Source of the DNA: Procambarus clarkii | Taxonomy: Eukaryota > Arthropoda > Malacostraca > Decapoda > Cambaridae | DNA: 64,000 bases | NCBI RefSeq assembly: GCF_040958095.1 | Contig: NC_091220.1 | Span: 19,002,393-19,066,392, forward strand | Direction of reading: 5' to 3' | Part shown: piece after piece, positions 28,501 through 34,157 of the stretch | How positions within the stretch are numbered: position 1 is the stretch's first letter | Layout: each line of letters opens with the position of its first letter | Made by a program: the position numbers and the translations under genes | The notes under the pieces: generated by a model | What the model was told of the DNA's origin: nothing | The model's input: the letters and a program-made list of their open reading frames with translations, nothing else | The model's database searches: none

Positions 28501-31500
28501 GTTGTGAGGAAGTTAGGGAAGGTTAACATTACTTTTAAATTAAGATTTAAATGTACAGTGTATACCAAAACAGAAGTATGAAAGAAAGTAAATGGTAAAC
28601 GATGGAGATAGTCCAGTGTTTAAACTTTGTGTGGCACAGTGGTTGACGTTCACCCGTGTCGTGCAAGCAATTTCATTCTGTTCAAGCCCTGGGCAGAAAG
28701 GGTTAACTGAGAACCATCTACTGTTCCCACTTATGTTTAAAAAAGAAAATACTATAATGTATTTGTGACCAATATTGGGGTGGTTGTACCTGTAATTACT
28801 ACTTGAACAATAAAGGTAACGAACATGTATACAGAGAGCATAGAAGCTTAAGTTAGTTTCCATATCTCTGAAGAGTATGTTGGAATTTATTGGTTTCATT
28901 TTGTACTAGTGAAATGTAAATGTATTTGAGAAAGGAGCTTTTTGAAAATAGGTTGTGGTTAGAGTTTATTGATTAACAAGTGCAATATGATCTGTTTTTC
29001 TGGAGGGGCCAAATAGTCGCTCCCTAAAGCTACATTGCTAAAGTACCCCTCCACACAGATGAGTTATGTAAGTCTTAGGAGTCGTGAATGGCTTACTATG
29101 GACCAAAACCAGAACATGGCCTTCAGAGACACAGGGAGAAGAGGATTCTTACAATTGCCATCTCCAAAGAAACATTCAGGAACTATGCGAAGCAATAAAG
29201 ACAACTGCAAGATTCACAGAAAAGAACCGAGGCAGCAAATGACTCTGCAAATGATTCACTTGGTAGCTAATGCGGACCCTCTGTTTACGATTGGCTAACG
29301 GTAGGTGGCAGCACCACCTGGAGCTCGCAGGTTCCTCGTCATCAGGCCCTCAGTCTGGAGCTGAAGGACAATGAACCAACACACCTAGAAGGAAGGGAAA
29401 CAAAATGGAATCACCAAAGCTCTACCTTGAAGTCGTCTTTAGATGATTTCGGGGCTTAGCGTCCCCGCAGCCCGGTCCTCAACCATGTCTCCTTTTTGTT
29501 ACACATCCCCAGGAAGCAGCCCGTAGTAGCTGTCTAACTCTCAGGTACCTATTTACTGCTAGGTGAACAGGAGCATCGGGGTGAAAGAAACTCTGCATGT
29601 TTGTTTCTGCCTCAACTAGGCCATAATCCAGAGCAACAGCTGGATTGTGGGAAGTGATAGAAGAACCCCTACCTCAAGCACTTGTGGTGGATGAGTTTCA
29701 TCTCGAGAAGCTTGCAATTGAGGACCAGAACCACTTAAGAGAAAAGCCACCAATTTCACTCCAACGTGAAAAGGGCCATCTCAGGGCGACCAAACATCTC
29801 GCAGAGCACTGGAAGGATGCATCGTCGATGGTTCACTCCGTGAAAATGGTGAGGATGATTATATGAATCCCCAGCTCCCTGTACTGCTGTGAGGGAGGGG
29901 GGTGGAGGGGGGCCCAGGTTCTGACTCTGGTTCCCGTAGGCCATTCAGGATTCCTAAGGCTGATGTGACTCCTCGTTTGTGGATCTTTACCCCTTAGCAA
30001 ACTATCTTCAGGAGAAGCCACTGAGGCCCTACCAGAAAGAGGCATTTCATTGCAGTCAATGCTGAATTTTTCTTTCTTTTTTCAATTGGTCCTTATTGTT
30101 CATAGAAAAGGGTTTATGTTGAATGTTATTATAATGTTTTGTCCATTATATATCTTGCAAAAATTTAAATAAATCTGCAGAATACAGAACTGTGGATTTA
30201 GTTGTATTAGCTCATAAAATGCATTGTATTGTTAGGGCAATAAAATCCATTAGTGTGTTAATGCTAATTTAAAGATTTACATCAGTGAGTAAAAGACATT
30301 TGTCAGAGTAGGAAATGTTTAGCACATAAATGGATTTCTTGGAAGTCATAAGTATTTATTTAAGATTTGTGAGTGCACATGCTGTGTGAACGTATGCCTG
30401 CACATGTGTAAATGAGCATTTCTTTATAATAGTCATCAGAAGACCAAAATCTTGGCGATGTCGCCAGTATAAATTGAATTTGAAAATGATATTGCCTTCT
30501 CGAGAAGAATTGAGTTCAGGTCTATTAGGGTGCTAGGTCAGAATGATGGCCACTCTGCCAGTCGCACCCTCGGTTTGAAAAAGAAGTAGACATAGCTTTT
30601 AGACTGGTTTGTATGTGAGTGCATTTGTAAAAGAATAATTATTTGCCACAGTCTTCAGAAGAATGAAACCTTTGCCATGTAGCATTTAGGGAATGGCAAT
30701 TTGTTATCACACTTTTATGCCTATGCTAATTTGCTTCTTGGCATTTTGAATGTTTCAGAACCGATTACTATGATGTTAGTGCTGTAATCTTTGACTTGTT
30801 TGATTACATCATCATTGCCTTGTACAGTATTATTATTAACAACACTGTAGTAAAGCCAGCGTATGTGAATGTTGCATAATTAGAAGCAGTGTCCAGTCTC
30901 GGGGGTTTGTTTCCAGAGTTCCTTTAGCCATTATCATGAAGCCGGCTTTTGTGTGTGAAAGCATTATTATATGCTGCTTTGCTTCATATTATTTTTAAAT
31001 CCTGTATTCAGTGCTGCTATTTATTAAGATTTCGTCCAAGCTGCTATTGTTGTTAACTTTGTAATTAACGCTATAATTAGAGGTAGTGTTGGCTTAGTTG
31101 TAACTTGAGTATTATCTCCCTAACTGTAGCTGGTGGAGGGGGGAGGGGCTGGAGCATCGTCGTCTGTTGGTGTCGGCGCAGGCGGGGGAGGAGAGTGTGT
31201 GGAAGATGGCAGCCAGCCCCCACCGGGCATGAGCCAAAGTCAAGACTGCGAACCCACACCCCCCTTGCCTCGTCACCCTTCCAAGACTAACTTCTTCCAG
31301 CCGGATGCGCCACCTCCACACCATCACCCTGCTTATCACCACCACCATCACCATCACCCATACACCGACTCACCACGCAAGGCCAACGCAAGTCAGCAGG
31401 TAGCAAGACCACCTCGATCTCCACACACTTCCAGACCACGGTTAGTTGTTGTATAATGAAGTCAACTTAGTATACAGTACAGTGCAGGCGATGAGTCACA

Positions 31501-33608
31501 ATAACGTGGCTGAAGTATGTTGACCAGACCACACACTAGAAGTTGAAGTGACGACGACGTTTCGGTCCGTCCTGGACCATTCTCAAGTTGATTGTGAGAA
31601 TGGTCTCACAATCGACTTGAGAATGGTTCAGGACGGACCGAAACGTCGTCGTCCCTTCAACTTCTAGTGTGTCGTCTGGTCAACATACTGTACAGTACTA
31701 TGTAGTGAGTTTTTATTGCTATTCATTGCTCGGTAAAGTCATATATATATATATGATGATTGCCATATCAGCATCATTCCTACTGCATAGGATTTAACAC
31801 AGATTCAAATAATTCCTCCTTCAGAGGGGGTAGGTATAAGAAATAACCATTGTGGAATGTTTGCATCTAATGTTTATTAAGAATGTGTAACAGTTTTGAT
31901 TAATAACATGAAAGGTTATTTAGGCTGTAGGATGGTTGGCCTTAGTCACCTATAGAAGCCATCTCCATTGATTTTTTTTTCCTAGGAGTGACCTCCTCAG
32001 TAGCATTCAAAGGTAAGTGCTGGTCCAGCCACACTGTAGGAAGATTCACAAAGCCTTAGAACCCTTATCTTTGCCTATCAGGAACCATTACCATAATCTG
32101 GCTCAAAAGAACTACAGTACCTGTATAGTACTGTATTAAAAGCATTAGCATCATGATCATAAACTAAAACAAAAATTAAACTTTGTCAGTATGTAATCCA
32201 TTCTTATTTGTATATTCATTTGATAGAATAAAATAAGTTCGAAAATTTGAAAAAGTTGCCAGAAATGTAGGTAGTCTTCAACACATTAACCCCAGTTTAA
32301 ATATAAATATATATGCTTTCTTCTCCATCAGAATACTTTTATCAGTATAGATATGAAATTTAACAAATTCCATTGGTTTTGTTGTTCACACCCTTCTCTA
32401 ATACTCCTACTTGATCTTTATCATTGTGCTATCTAAGTACAAATAGTAATTCATCGTTTTATTACAGAGGACTAGATGGACGATCGCGATCTACCACACC
32501 AGATCCACTTTCCCCAGAACGGCCCATTCAAACCTCCCCACCAGCGCCAGGAGGACCACGTACAGGGCCTTCTAGCCCCAGTGGACAAGTATATCAAGGT
32601 GTTCCAGGTTCTCCTACGTTGCATCACCGTATGAAGCAGCTGGGTGGAGTTCCAACACCACTGGCCATGTCCTCTCCGCTACGTCGTTCAAATCCAAGCA
32701 CGCCTACTCAACCTCGCCGCCCTGATTTCATTGGCATTGGAAGTGATGGAGGTAGAGGACCACCACAGTATTATCCTCAGTACTCTTATGAACCGCCTCA
32801 TACCGCTCACTCTAATGGCTCGCCCCAGAGACGCTACATGTCTGAATCGGAATTAATGAGACAGCCATCAGAACCAAATGCTTCATATCCACGTACAACT
32901 ACAATGTTTGACAATATTCAGGAGCTAGCTGGATCTCCTCAACATGGCCAGTACACATGGAGGGATCAGTCGCCTCCACAGTACTGTCAAGGTGGACCAA
33001 ATGACCCTGGAACAGCTTATCAATCCTGTGGATCCCAAGAATACCGGTCAAATCCTACAAGTCCAACACAAACCTGTCCTGCACCTCATTATTATCATCT
33101 CATACATCACACCCAAGTAGCTGGTGTTCATAGTGGACATTACCCACCCACACACCAAGCCACCTATACTCATCATATGGGACACCAGCCACACCAAGGG
33201 TATCCACCTCAGCAACAAATGAATGTTGGGCGCCGCAACTCTGGTCCAAGTTATGTTGGTCCACAGTCGCCTCAAATAAGACGGAAGAACTATGGAGGTG
33301 GTTTAGCAACTCCTCCAACCCCAACAGAAGGTAGTAGACCAAGTCCTGGTCAAAAACGACCTGTGTCTTTTGTTAGGTCTTTAGATATGATGGATAGCAT
33401 AGAAATGTCTTCACGAGGTCCTGCTCATATTCAAGGTCCACATGGGGCACCTCACGATTCCCACCACGGAGTGATTCATACTCAACGTGGGTCACTTGGA
33501 GGAGCCCTGAGCCCTACTCACACCCCTAAACCCGACCACCGATTAGCTACTCCGCAAGATCTTGACCGGCGTTCTGCATATGACATGAATTATGAGATTA
33601 GTGTGTGA
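1409..33608 (+). CDS. ZDHHC8: ZDHHC5/8-type palmitoyltransferase gene, 3' part (exons 1409-1581, 6879-7073, 8675-8825, 15648-15677, 16912-17004, 31130-31440, 32468-33608)
   Basis: This gene encodes an S-acyltransferase that moves palmitate from CoA to cysteines of membrane proteins, in the family mainly at the plasma membrane. The first visible exon carries the zinc-binding catalytic core [21 protein letters not shown] followed by a membrane segment. The next carries another membrane segment, the TTxE motif as TTNE, and a cysteine-rich juxtamembrane stretch (GCCRNCC). The long tail is proline-, serine- and histidine-rich and ends in YEISV, identical to the PDZ ligand of vertebrate ZDHHC5 and ZDHHC8. 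[13 protein letters not shown] and a DNGVQ element (DNGIQ in human ZDHHC5) also match this subfamily. All splice phases agree (0/2, 2/2, 2/0, 0/0, 0/0, 0/2, 2), giving 697 in-frame residues. The 5' exons (start codon, first two membrane segments, start of the cysteine-rich domain) lie before the window. The 30- and 93-nt exons are tentative; each is a multiple of three. Confidence 0.93.
1691..2721. mobile_element. Tigger/pogo-like DNA transposon relic, internally deleted
   Basis: The ends are inverted: CAGTGGAACCTCGGTTGACG on the left and, read on the other strand, CAGTGGGGCCTCCACTTACG on the right. Each is flanked by TA, the usual Tc1/mariner-pogo target. At about 2320-2420 the plus strand reads like a pogo transposase tail ([20 protein letters not shown]). 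The 1.03-kb span is too short for a full transposase and the frames are broken, so it is a deletion derivative sitting in an intron. Confidence 0.72.
2724..4179. other. Intron sequence, mostly featureless
   Basis: No exon is supported. The only structured part is about 3008-3145, where GGTGTAGTGGTTAGGG resembles a tRNA-type A box and may be a worn SINE head. The remainder is AT-rich unique-looking DNA. Confidence 0.4.
4180..4464 (-). other. Coding-like segment of unknown origin joined to a dispersed repeat
   Basis: Read on the minus strand, 4395-4180 encodes 71 residues (including [15 protein letters not shown] and [18 protein letters not shown]) with balanced composition and higher GC than the flanks. 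It directly abuts the TAC-tailed repeat at 4465. The part from about 4460 to 4320 is open in another frame, so any gene is broken. I do not recognise the protein. It could be a captured exon, a processed pseudogene or internal sequence of a longer mobile element. Confidence 0.35.
4465..4688 (+). repeat. Dispersed repeat with (TAC)n tail, copy 1
   Basis: About 220 bp starting TTCCTGCAACGGCGCTGGAA and ending GAGACTGATGGAGGCCTACT followed by TAC triplets. Copies occur at 27235-27454 (minus) and 56713-56931 (plus). A constant 5' breakpoint and a simple-repeat 3' tail suggest a retroposed unit. No A or B box is evident. Confidence 0.8.
5055..5170 (-). mobile_element. Two SINE/LINE 3'-tail fragments
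   Basis: Two adjacent degenerate copies of the tail GATGATTTCGGGGCTTAGCG...CCGCGGCCCGG (about 5065-5112 and 5121-5170). They match the 3' tail shared by the SINE at 7901-8156 and the LINE at 5951-6285. No tRNA-like head is present. Confidence 0.6.
5171..5814. other. Intron sequence without recognised features
   Basis: AT-rich DNA, including a TAATAAT/ATATAT-rich patch around 5384-5475. No exon, RNA or repeat family is supported. Confidence 0.5.
5815..5928 (+). mobile_element. Foldback retroposon, one arm plus 3' tail
   Basis: Contains TGATAATGGTCCAGGACAGG, CCGAAACGTCGTCGTC and the tail GTGTTATTGTGGCTCATTGTC. These are the right arm and 3' end of the palindromic element seen whole at 23198-23373 and 31483-31683. 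The left arm is missing. Confidence 0.7.
5951..6285 (-). mobile_element. Non-LTR (LINE) 3' end: C-terminal coding tail and 3' UTR
   Basis: On the minus strand this encodes [20 protein letters not shown] and [17 protein letters not shown], the C-terminal signature of CR1/L2/Jockey-type LINE polymerases, then [15 protein letters not shown]. It ends in the tail GGGGACGCTAAGCCCC-type sequence followed by CAAGGTA repeats. The copy is 5'-truncated, as is usual for LINE insertions. Related copies are at 22561-22731, 23096-23470 and 25352-25590. Confidence 0.85.
6286..6878. other. Intron sequence without recognised features
   Basis: No exon or repeat is supported. It ends in the acceptor of the TTxE exon. 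Confidence 0.5.
6879..7073 (+). CDS. ZDHHC8: ZDHHC8-like exon with last membrane helix and TTxE motif
   Basis: 195 nt, acceptor AAATTACAG and donor CCTAG|GTAAGT, phase 2 to phase 2. It encodes the hydrophobic [20 protein letters not shown], then [16 protein letters not shown] with the TTxE signature, then [21 protein letters not shown]. The cysteine-rich stretch corresponds to the juxtamembrane cysteines of ZDHHC5/8. Confidence 0.96.
7074..7900. other. Intron sequence without recognised features
   Basis: Follows the donor at 7074. AT-rich, with no supported exon, RNA or repeat family. Confidence 0.5.
7901..8156 (-). mobile_element. tRNA-derived SINE, family A, near full length
   Basis: On the minus strand it starts with a tRNA-like head: A box around CAGCTGAGTGGACAGCGC and B box GGTTCGTCCCC at about 8093-8103. 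The body contains AGGTACCTATTTACT (plus strand), and the tail reads AGGAGGCC...GGGGACGCTAAGCCCCG ending in CAAGA-type repeats. Other copies are at 29425-29614, 48405-48560, 48575-48720 and 59219-59451. The tail matches the LINE at 5951-6285. Confidence 0.85.
8184..8258 (+). mobile_element. 75-bp truncated foldback retroposon with 12-bp target-site duplication
   Basis: Holds CGACTTGAGAATGGTCCAGG and the right arm through GTGTGGTCTGGTCAT. It is flanked by perfect direct repeats TATATAGGTACA at 8172-8183 and 8259-8270. Both ends of the family are missing. Confidence 0.8.
8271..8674. other. Intron sequence without recognised features
   Basis: AT-rich, with a T run near 8479-8492. It ends at the acceptor of the 8675 exon. 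Confidence 0.5.
8675..8825 (+). CDS. ZDHHC8: ZDHHC8-like exon, start of cytosolic tail
   Basis: 151 nt, acceptor TTGCTTGTTACAG and donor AGCCAA|GTGAGT, phase 2 to phase 0. It encodes [20 protein letters not shown] and a [10 protein letters not shown] element. The latter aligns with VKIMDNGIQ of human ZDHHC5 (recalled), a conserved feature of this subfamily's tail. Confidence 0.88.
8826..10924. other. Intron sequence, low-complexity patches only
   Basis: No exon is supported. A CACT/CACACT-rich stretch at about 9525-9600 and (TAT)n near 10258-10285 are the only structured parts. Confidence 0.5.
10925..11085 (-). mobile_element. Fragment related to the Tigger-like element
   Basis: Contains ACCAATCACAGGCGAGTAGG and CCTCTGACGTCATGCCAGAC. 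The reverse complement of this occurs inside the Tigger-like relic at about 1985-2120. It is an internal fragment without recognised terminal repeats. Confidence 0.6.
11240..11440 (+). mobile_element. LINE 3' end, second subfamily
   Basis: Plus-strand reading gives [20 protein letters not shown], then [17 protein letters not shown], then AWPRAGLGE and a stop. This is homologous to the [17 protein letters not shown] / SNSLVDQ tail at 5951-6285 but from a distinct subfamily. The nucleotide tail GGGCTTGGGGAGTAGAAG reappears beside the minisatellite at 14941-15135. Confidence 0.82.
11700..12580 (+). mobile_element. Degraded LINE ORF2 fragment with reverse-transcriptase remnant
   Basis: Short islands resemble LINE ORF2. 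KSKPTGG at about 11842-11862 recalls the region before the polymerase. [12 protein letters not shown] near 12345 resembles the (KKGDR...NYRPVSL) entry to the reverse transcriptase. EHGF...[14 protein letters not shown] near 12480-12530 resembles QHGFR..RSCLTNLLEF. The frames are heavily broken, so it is an old copy. Confidence 0.55.
12581..14290. other. Intron sequence with possible worn DNA-transposon ends
   Basis: No exon is supported. TCCAAAAATCCGGATTGTCGG near 13240 and TTGGAGGTGTTACTGTA near 14175 could be the inverted ends of a decayed pogo-like element of about 950 bp, but the match is partial. The rest is AT-rich. Confidence 0.3.
14291..14940. other. Intron sequence with AT-rich foldback
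   Basis: Between about 14413 and 14510 alternating TA and ATATACAGTATAT blocks can fold on themselves. No gene, RNA or transposon is supported elsewhere. Confidence 0.4.
14941..15135 (+). repeat. 27-bp minisatellite expanded inside a LINE C-terminal tail
   Basis: Five to six copies of GCCTGGCCTCGGGYGCCTAC + GCCCCAA (27 bp) run into GGGTCGGGCTTGGGGAGTAG. The last part equals the LINE tail at 11378-11440. In the LINE frame each unit reads AWPRxPTPQ and the end reads AWPRVGLGE-stop, so the expansion started from the single AWPRAGLGE of the parent. The flanks lack the rest of the LINE. Confidence 0.85.
15136..15647. other. Intron sequence without recognised features
   Basis: No exon or repeat is supported before the microexon acceptor. 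Confidence 0.5.
15648..15677 (+). CDS. ZDHHC8: Candidate 30-nt microexon of the ZDHHC8-like gene
   Basis: A phase 0/0 microexon encoding [10 protein letters not shown]. It lies between a good pyrimidine tract and acceptor (GGTTTTTGTCCCACAG) and a strong donor (AAT|GTAAGT). Including or skipping it keeps the frame, so it could be a cassette exon. The support is splice-site quality and phase only; I do not recognise the peptide in known homologues. Confidence 0.5.
15678..16911. other. Intron sequence without recognised features
   Basis: Contains a C run (15892-15902) and a (TTTCC)n-like pyrimidine tract at about 16770-16830. Nothing else is supported. Confidence 0.45.
16912..17004 (+). CDS. 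ZDHHC8: Candidate 93-nt exon of the ZDHHC8-like gene
   Basis: A phase 0/0 segment of 31 codons ([20 protein letters not shown]...) after acceptor GTGATTTTACAG and before donor GAA|GTGAGT. It fits the frame of both neighbours. The sequence resembles no tail segment I know, so it may be an optional exon or a false call. Confidence 0.38.
17005..17589. other. Intron sequence without recognised features
   Basis: AT-rich DNA after the candidate 93-nt exon, with a C run near 17040-17050 and short GAATAC-type repeats around 17370-17430. Confidence 0.45.
17590..17810 (-). mobile_element. Foldback element, palindromic, third family
   Basis: Arms 17624-17692 and about 17743-17810 are near-perfect inverted copies (TTATGTGGAAAATCCACAGA against TCTGTGGATTTTCCGCATAA). 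Between them lie three 13-bp GTTGACAACTGGT repeats. Outside the left arm is GACGATCACAAAACACTGATC, placed like the tail outside the arms of the other foldback families. Both arms include TTTCGGCCTGATTAAAGCC, recalling the CGTTTCGG motif of the 31483-31683 family. Confidence 0.75.
17811..18464. other. Intron sequence without recognised features
   Basis: AT-rich; no exon or repeat is supported. Confidence 0.5.
18465..18740 (+). mobile_element. LINE 3' end, third subfamily
   Basis: Plus-strand reading gives [40 protein letters not shown] and [11 protein letters not shown], the conserved C-terminal domain of CR1/L2-type LINE polymerases. A 3' UTR follows. Everything upstream is missing, so the copy is 5'-truncated. 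Confidence 0.8.
18804..18897 (+). mobile_element. Foldback retroposon, left arm only
   Basis: Runs from TGTTGACCAGACCACACACT through CGTTTCGGTCCGTCCTGGACC to GACTTGAGAATGGTCCA. It matches the left arm and loop of the elements at 23198-23373 and 31483-31683; most of the right arm is absent. Confidence 0.75.
18898..22560. other. Long intron stretch without recognised genes
   Basis: About 3.7 kb of mostly AT-rich sequence. I found no exon consistent in phase with the ZDHHC8-like gene and no clear repeat family. Confidence 0.45.
22561..22731 (-). mobile_element. LINE 3' end, truncated copy
   Basis: Closely matches 5951-6110: TTGAGGTGCTTCCGGGGCTTAGCG, GACCAGGCCTCCTGGTTGC and GTTGGACGCGGCTGCTCGC. 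Only the last coding residues and the 3' UTR are retained. Confidence 0.82.
22968..23095. repeat. Three copies of a 39-43 bp tandem repeat
   Basis: Units of the type CATACAACAGCTGCATATTRTGTGTGTAGTCRGGTGTGGKTAC occur three times with small deletions between copies, immediately before a LINE fragment. Confidence 0.85.
23096..23470 (-). mobile_element. LINE 3' end split by a foldback retroposon
   Basis: Left part 23096-23197 (GGTCCTGGAGGATCACAGTG, CCAGTCTCTAGTCAAGCC) and right part from 23374 (GGTATCCTTTGGAGGTGTTTATCC) are diverged pieces of the LINE tail at 5951-6285. The sequence between them is a complete insertion, so this copy predates it. A (CTG)n run has grown at 23386-23403. Confidence 0.72.
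23198..23373 (+). mobile_element. Foldback retroposon, full copy with 14-bp target-site duplication
   Basis: A 176-bp insertion flanked by perfect direct repeats TAGGCTGCTAGATG (23184-23197 and 23374-23387). It begins TTGACCAGCCCACACACTAG. It has inverted arms around CGTTTCGGTCCGTCCTGGAC / GTCCAGGACAGATTGAAGCG, then a unique tail AGCCACGTTATTGTGACTCA ending TGCCTGCA. Target duplications of this length with a constant 3' end point to LINE-style retroposition rather than cut-and-paste transfer. Confidence 0.88.
23471..24217. other. Intron sequence without recognised features
   Basis: No exon or repeat family is supported. Confidence 0.45.
24218..24333 (+). mobile_element. tRNA-derived SINE, family C, single-arm copy
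   Basis: ACAAATCCACAAGGGCCGTG, then the reverse complement of a B box (GGATTCGAACC), then CTTAATCGACTG, then the tail TTGATGCATCACGTTATTGTGA. The tRNA-like part resembles tRNA-Leu in reverse. Palindromic relatives are at 35132-35269 and 46715-46848. Confidence 0.75.
24334..25351. other. Intron sequence without recognised features
   Basis: No exon or clear repeat is supported; a short CACACACAC run lies near 24909. Confidence 0.45.
25352..25590 (-). mobile_element. LINE 3' end, truncated copy
   Basis: Same family as 5951-6285 (GGCTCAGCGTCCCCGCGGCC, CAACCAGGCTGTTGGACGCG, GAAGCGTATTGAACAGTCTC). It is shorter at the 5' side and lacks the TATGAGTCAGA segment. Confidence 0.8.
25591..25692. repeat. 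About 42-bp tandem repeat, roughly 2.4 copies
   Basis: GTAAGGAAATTGAATTGTAAGG followed by AAAGTAAGTTTCTTT repeats head to tail directly beside the truncated LINE end. Confidence 0.75.
25693..26220. other. Intron sequence without recognised features
   Basis: No exon or repeat family is supported. Confidence 0.45.
26221..26583 (-). mobile_element. LINE 3' end, fourth subfamily
   Basis: Minus-strand reading gives [17 protein letters not shown], then [27 protein letters not shown] and [20 protein letters not shown]. This is the classic C-terminal domain of CR1/L2-type LINEs. The 3' end is ...GTAACTACACTTAGGTAATTA. The same family supplies 48721-50108 and probably 63700-64000. Confidence 0.82.
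26584..27129. other. Intron sequence without recognised features
   Basis: AT-rich; a short TGTATGGTTGTATGA direct repeat lies near 26965-27000. Confidence 0.45.
27130..27196 (+). mobile_element. tRNA-like SINE head
   Basis: AGCCCGGTCGATAGAGCTTGG fits a polymerase III A box and GGTTCGAGACC (27174-27184) fits a B box at the expected spacing. No convincing cloverleaf acceptor stem closes around it, so a SINE head is more likely than a functional tRNA gene. It sits next to the TAC-tailed repeat. Confidence 0.6.
27235..27454 (-). repeat. Dispersed repeat with (TAC)n tail, copy 2
   Basis: Reverse complement of the unit at 4465-4688, starting with (TAG)n and GGCATCCATCAGTCTCAGGA and ending GGCGCTGGAA/CAGGAAC in reverse. 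The sequence beyond 27454 differs from that beside copies 1 and 3, which fixes the boundary. Confidence 0.8.
27455..28325. other. Intron sequence without recognised features
   Basis: AT-rich, with short TACAGTACAGTACA runs. No exon is supported. Confidence 0.45.
28326..28395 (+). mobile_element. SINE/LINE 3'-tail fragment
   Basis: AGGAGGCCTGTTCGAGGACC followed by GGGGATGCTAAGCCCCGGAA is the plus-strand form of the tail shared by SINE family A and the 5951-6285 LINE family. No head is present. Confidence 0.7.
28396..28959. other. Intron sequence without recognised features
   Basis: No exon or repeat family is supported. Confidence 0.45.
28960..30056 (+). repeat. Unclassified GC-richer block split by a SINE
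   Basis: The base composition rises relative to the flanks and partial open frames occur on both sides of the SINE at 29425-29614 (29035-29298 and 29645-29866). The block looks like an old repeat or duplicated sequence interrupted by a later SINE. I cannot assign a family, and the reading frames show no known domain. Confidence 0.3.
29425..29614 (-). mobile_element. tRNA-derived SINE, family A, head-truncated
   Basis: Contains AGATGATTTCGGGGCTTAGCG, CTCCTTTTTGTTACACATCCC, CAGGTACCTATTTACTGCTAG and GTTTCTGCCTC. It stops before the B box, so the polymerase III promoter is lost. Confidence 0.82.
30057..31129. other. Intron sequence without recognised features
   Basis: AT-rich DNA up to the acceptor of the Gly/His-rich exon; no repeat family is recognised. 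Confidence 0.5.
31130..31440 (+). CDS. ZDHHC8: ZDHHC8-like tail exon, Gly/Pro/His-rich
   Basis: 311 nt, acceptor CCCTAACTGTAG and donor CCACG|GTTAGT, phase 0 to phase 2. It begins [20 protein letters not shown], continues with a proline-rich [11 protein letters not shown] segment, then histidine clusters ([17 protein letters not shown]). The alternative donor CAG|GTAGCA at 31399/31400 would break the frame into the last exon, so the later donor is preferred. Confidence 0.85.
31483..31683 (-). mobile_element. Foldback retroposon, full copy in the last ZDHHC8-like intron
   Basis: On the minus strand it starts TTGACCAGACGACACACTAG and ends in the tail TGAGTCACAATAACGTG (plus reading) up to TGCA. 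Arms of about 75 bp are inverted with a very short loop (TGTGAGAATGGTCTCACA). The flanks TATACAGTACAG (31471-31482) and CATACTGTACAG (31684-31695) match at 10 of 12 bases, a probable aged target-site duplication. Confidence 0.85.
31684..32467. other. Remainder of the last intron
   Basis: AT-rich, with a short (TA)n near 31741-31754. It ends at the acceptor TTTTATTACAG. Confidence 0.5.
32468..33608 (+). CDS. ZDHHC8: ZDHHC8-like terminal coding exon ending in PDZ ligand YEISV
   Basis: 1141 nt including the TGA at 33606-33608, acceptor CGTTTTATTACAG. The tail is disordered and rich in serine-proline motifs ([28 protein letters not shown]), which would suit proline-directed kinases. The final residues MNYEISV reproduce the TTYEISV terminus of vertebrate ZDHHC5/8, which binds PDZ proteins. 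Conservation of the extreme C-terminus fixes both the frame and the true stop. Confidence 0.95.
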
Positions 33609-34084
33609 AGAACTCATCCTGCTGCAAACACCCAGCAAGTGGGAGCTTGAGTGTTTTTTATGTGTTTGTATGTGTGTGTGTGCGTGCGCGAGTGTCTGAC
33701 CATGACAAGTGGGTCAGCAGCAGGGTGTTTGTGGTGTCAAGGTGGTGACATGACATTGTGTCAAGGTGGTGACATGACATTGTGCCAAGTGTAAGCATCC
33801 ACCTGGAACATTTTTATAGTAATGGGTGTGATGATTGCCCACTAATCCGAAAATTGGGCACTCCTTGCCAAGTGTGCACCTATGCTAGTCACAAATATTT
33901 GTTTCCTTTTAAAAGCCATGACTTGAAAAATGGAGCCTGAAGAGTGTTTTATAGTGCAGCTGGGGCATTCACAGACAGGACATGCCATTGTGGTAATTCA
34001 ATATCAGTTGCTAATGGCTGCCATTATGGTAGTGTTAGTAGACAATTTGTTGCCCCAAATGTCCTCATTTTGATTGGATTTTGG

Positions 34085-34157
<73 letters not shown>

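Noticed and set aside
29035-29866. Exons or a gene in the GC-richer block around the SINE
   Set aside because: The open frames end without splice signals in a compatible phase and show no known domain.
31399-31405. Donor CAG|GTAGCA for the Gly/His-rich exon
   Set aside because: It would enter the last exon in the wrong phase; the donor at 31440/31441 keeps the frame.
33048-33342. Minus-strand frames within the last ZDHHC8-like exon
   Set aside because: Antisense shadows; the plus frame is fixed by splice phase and the conserved C-terminus.
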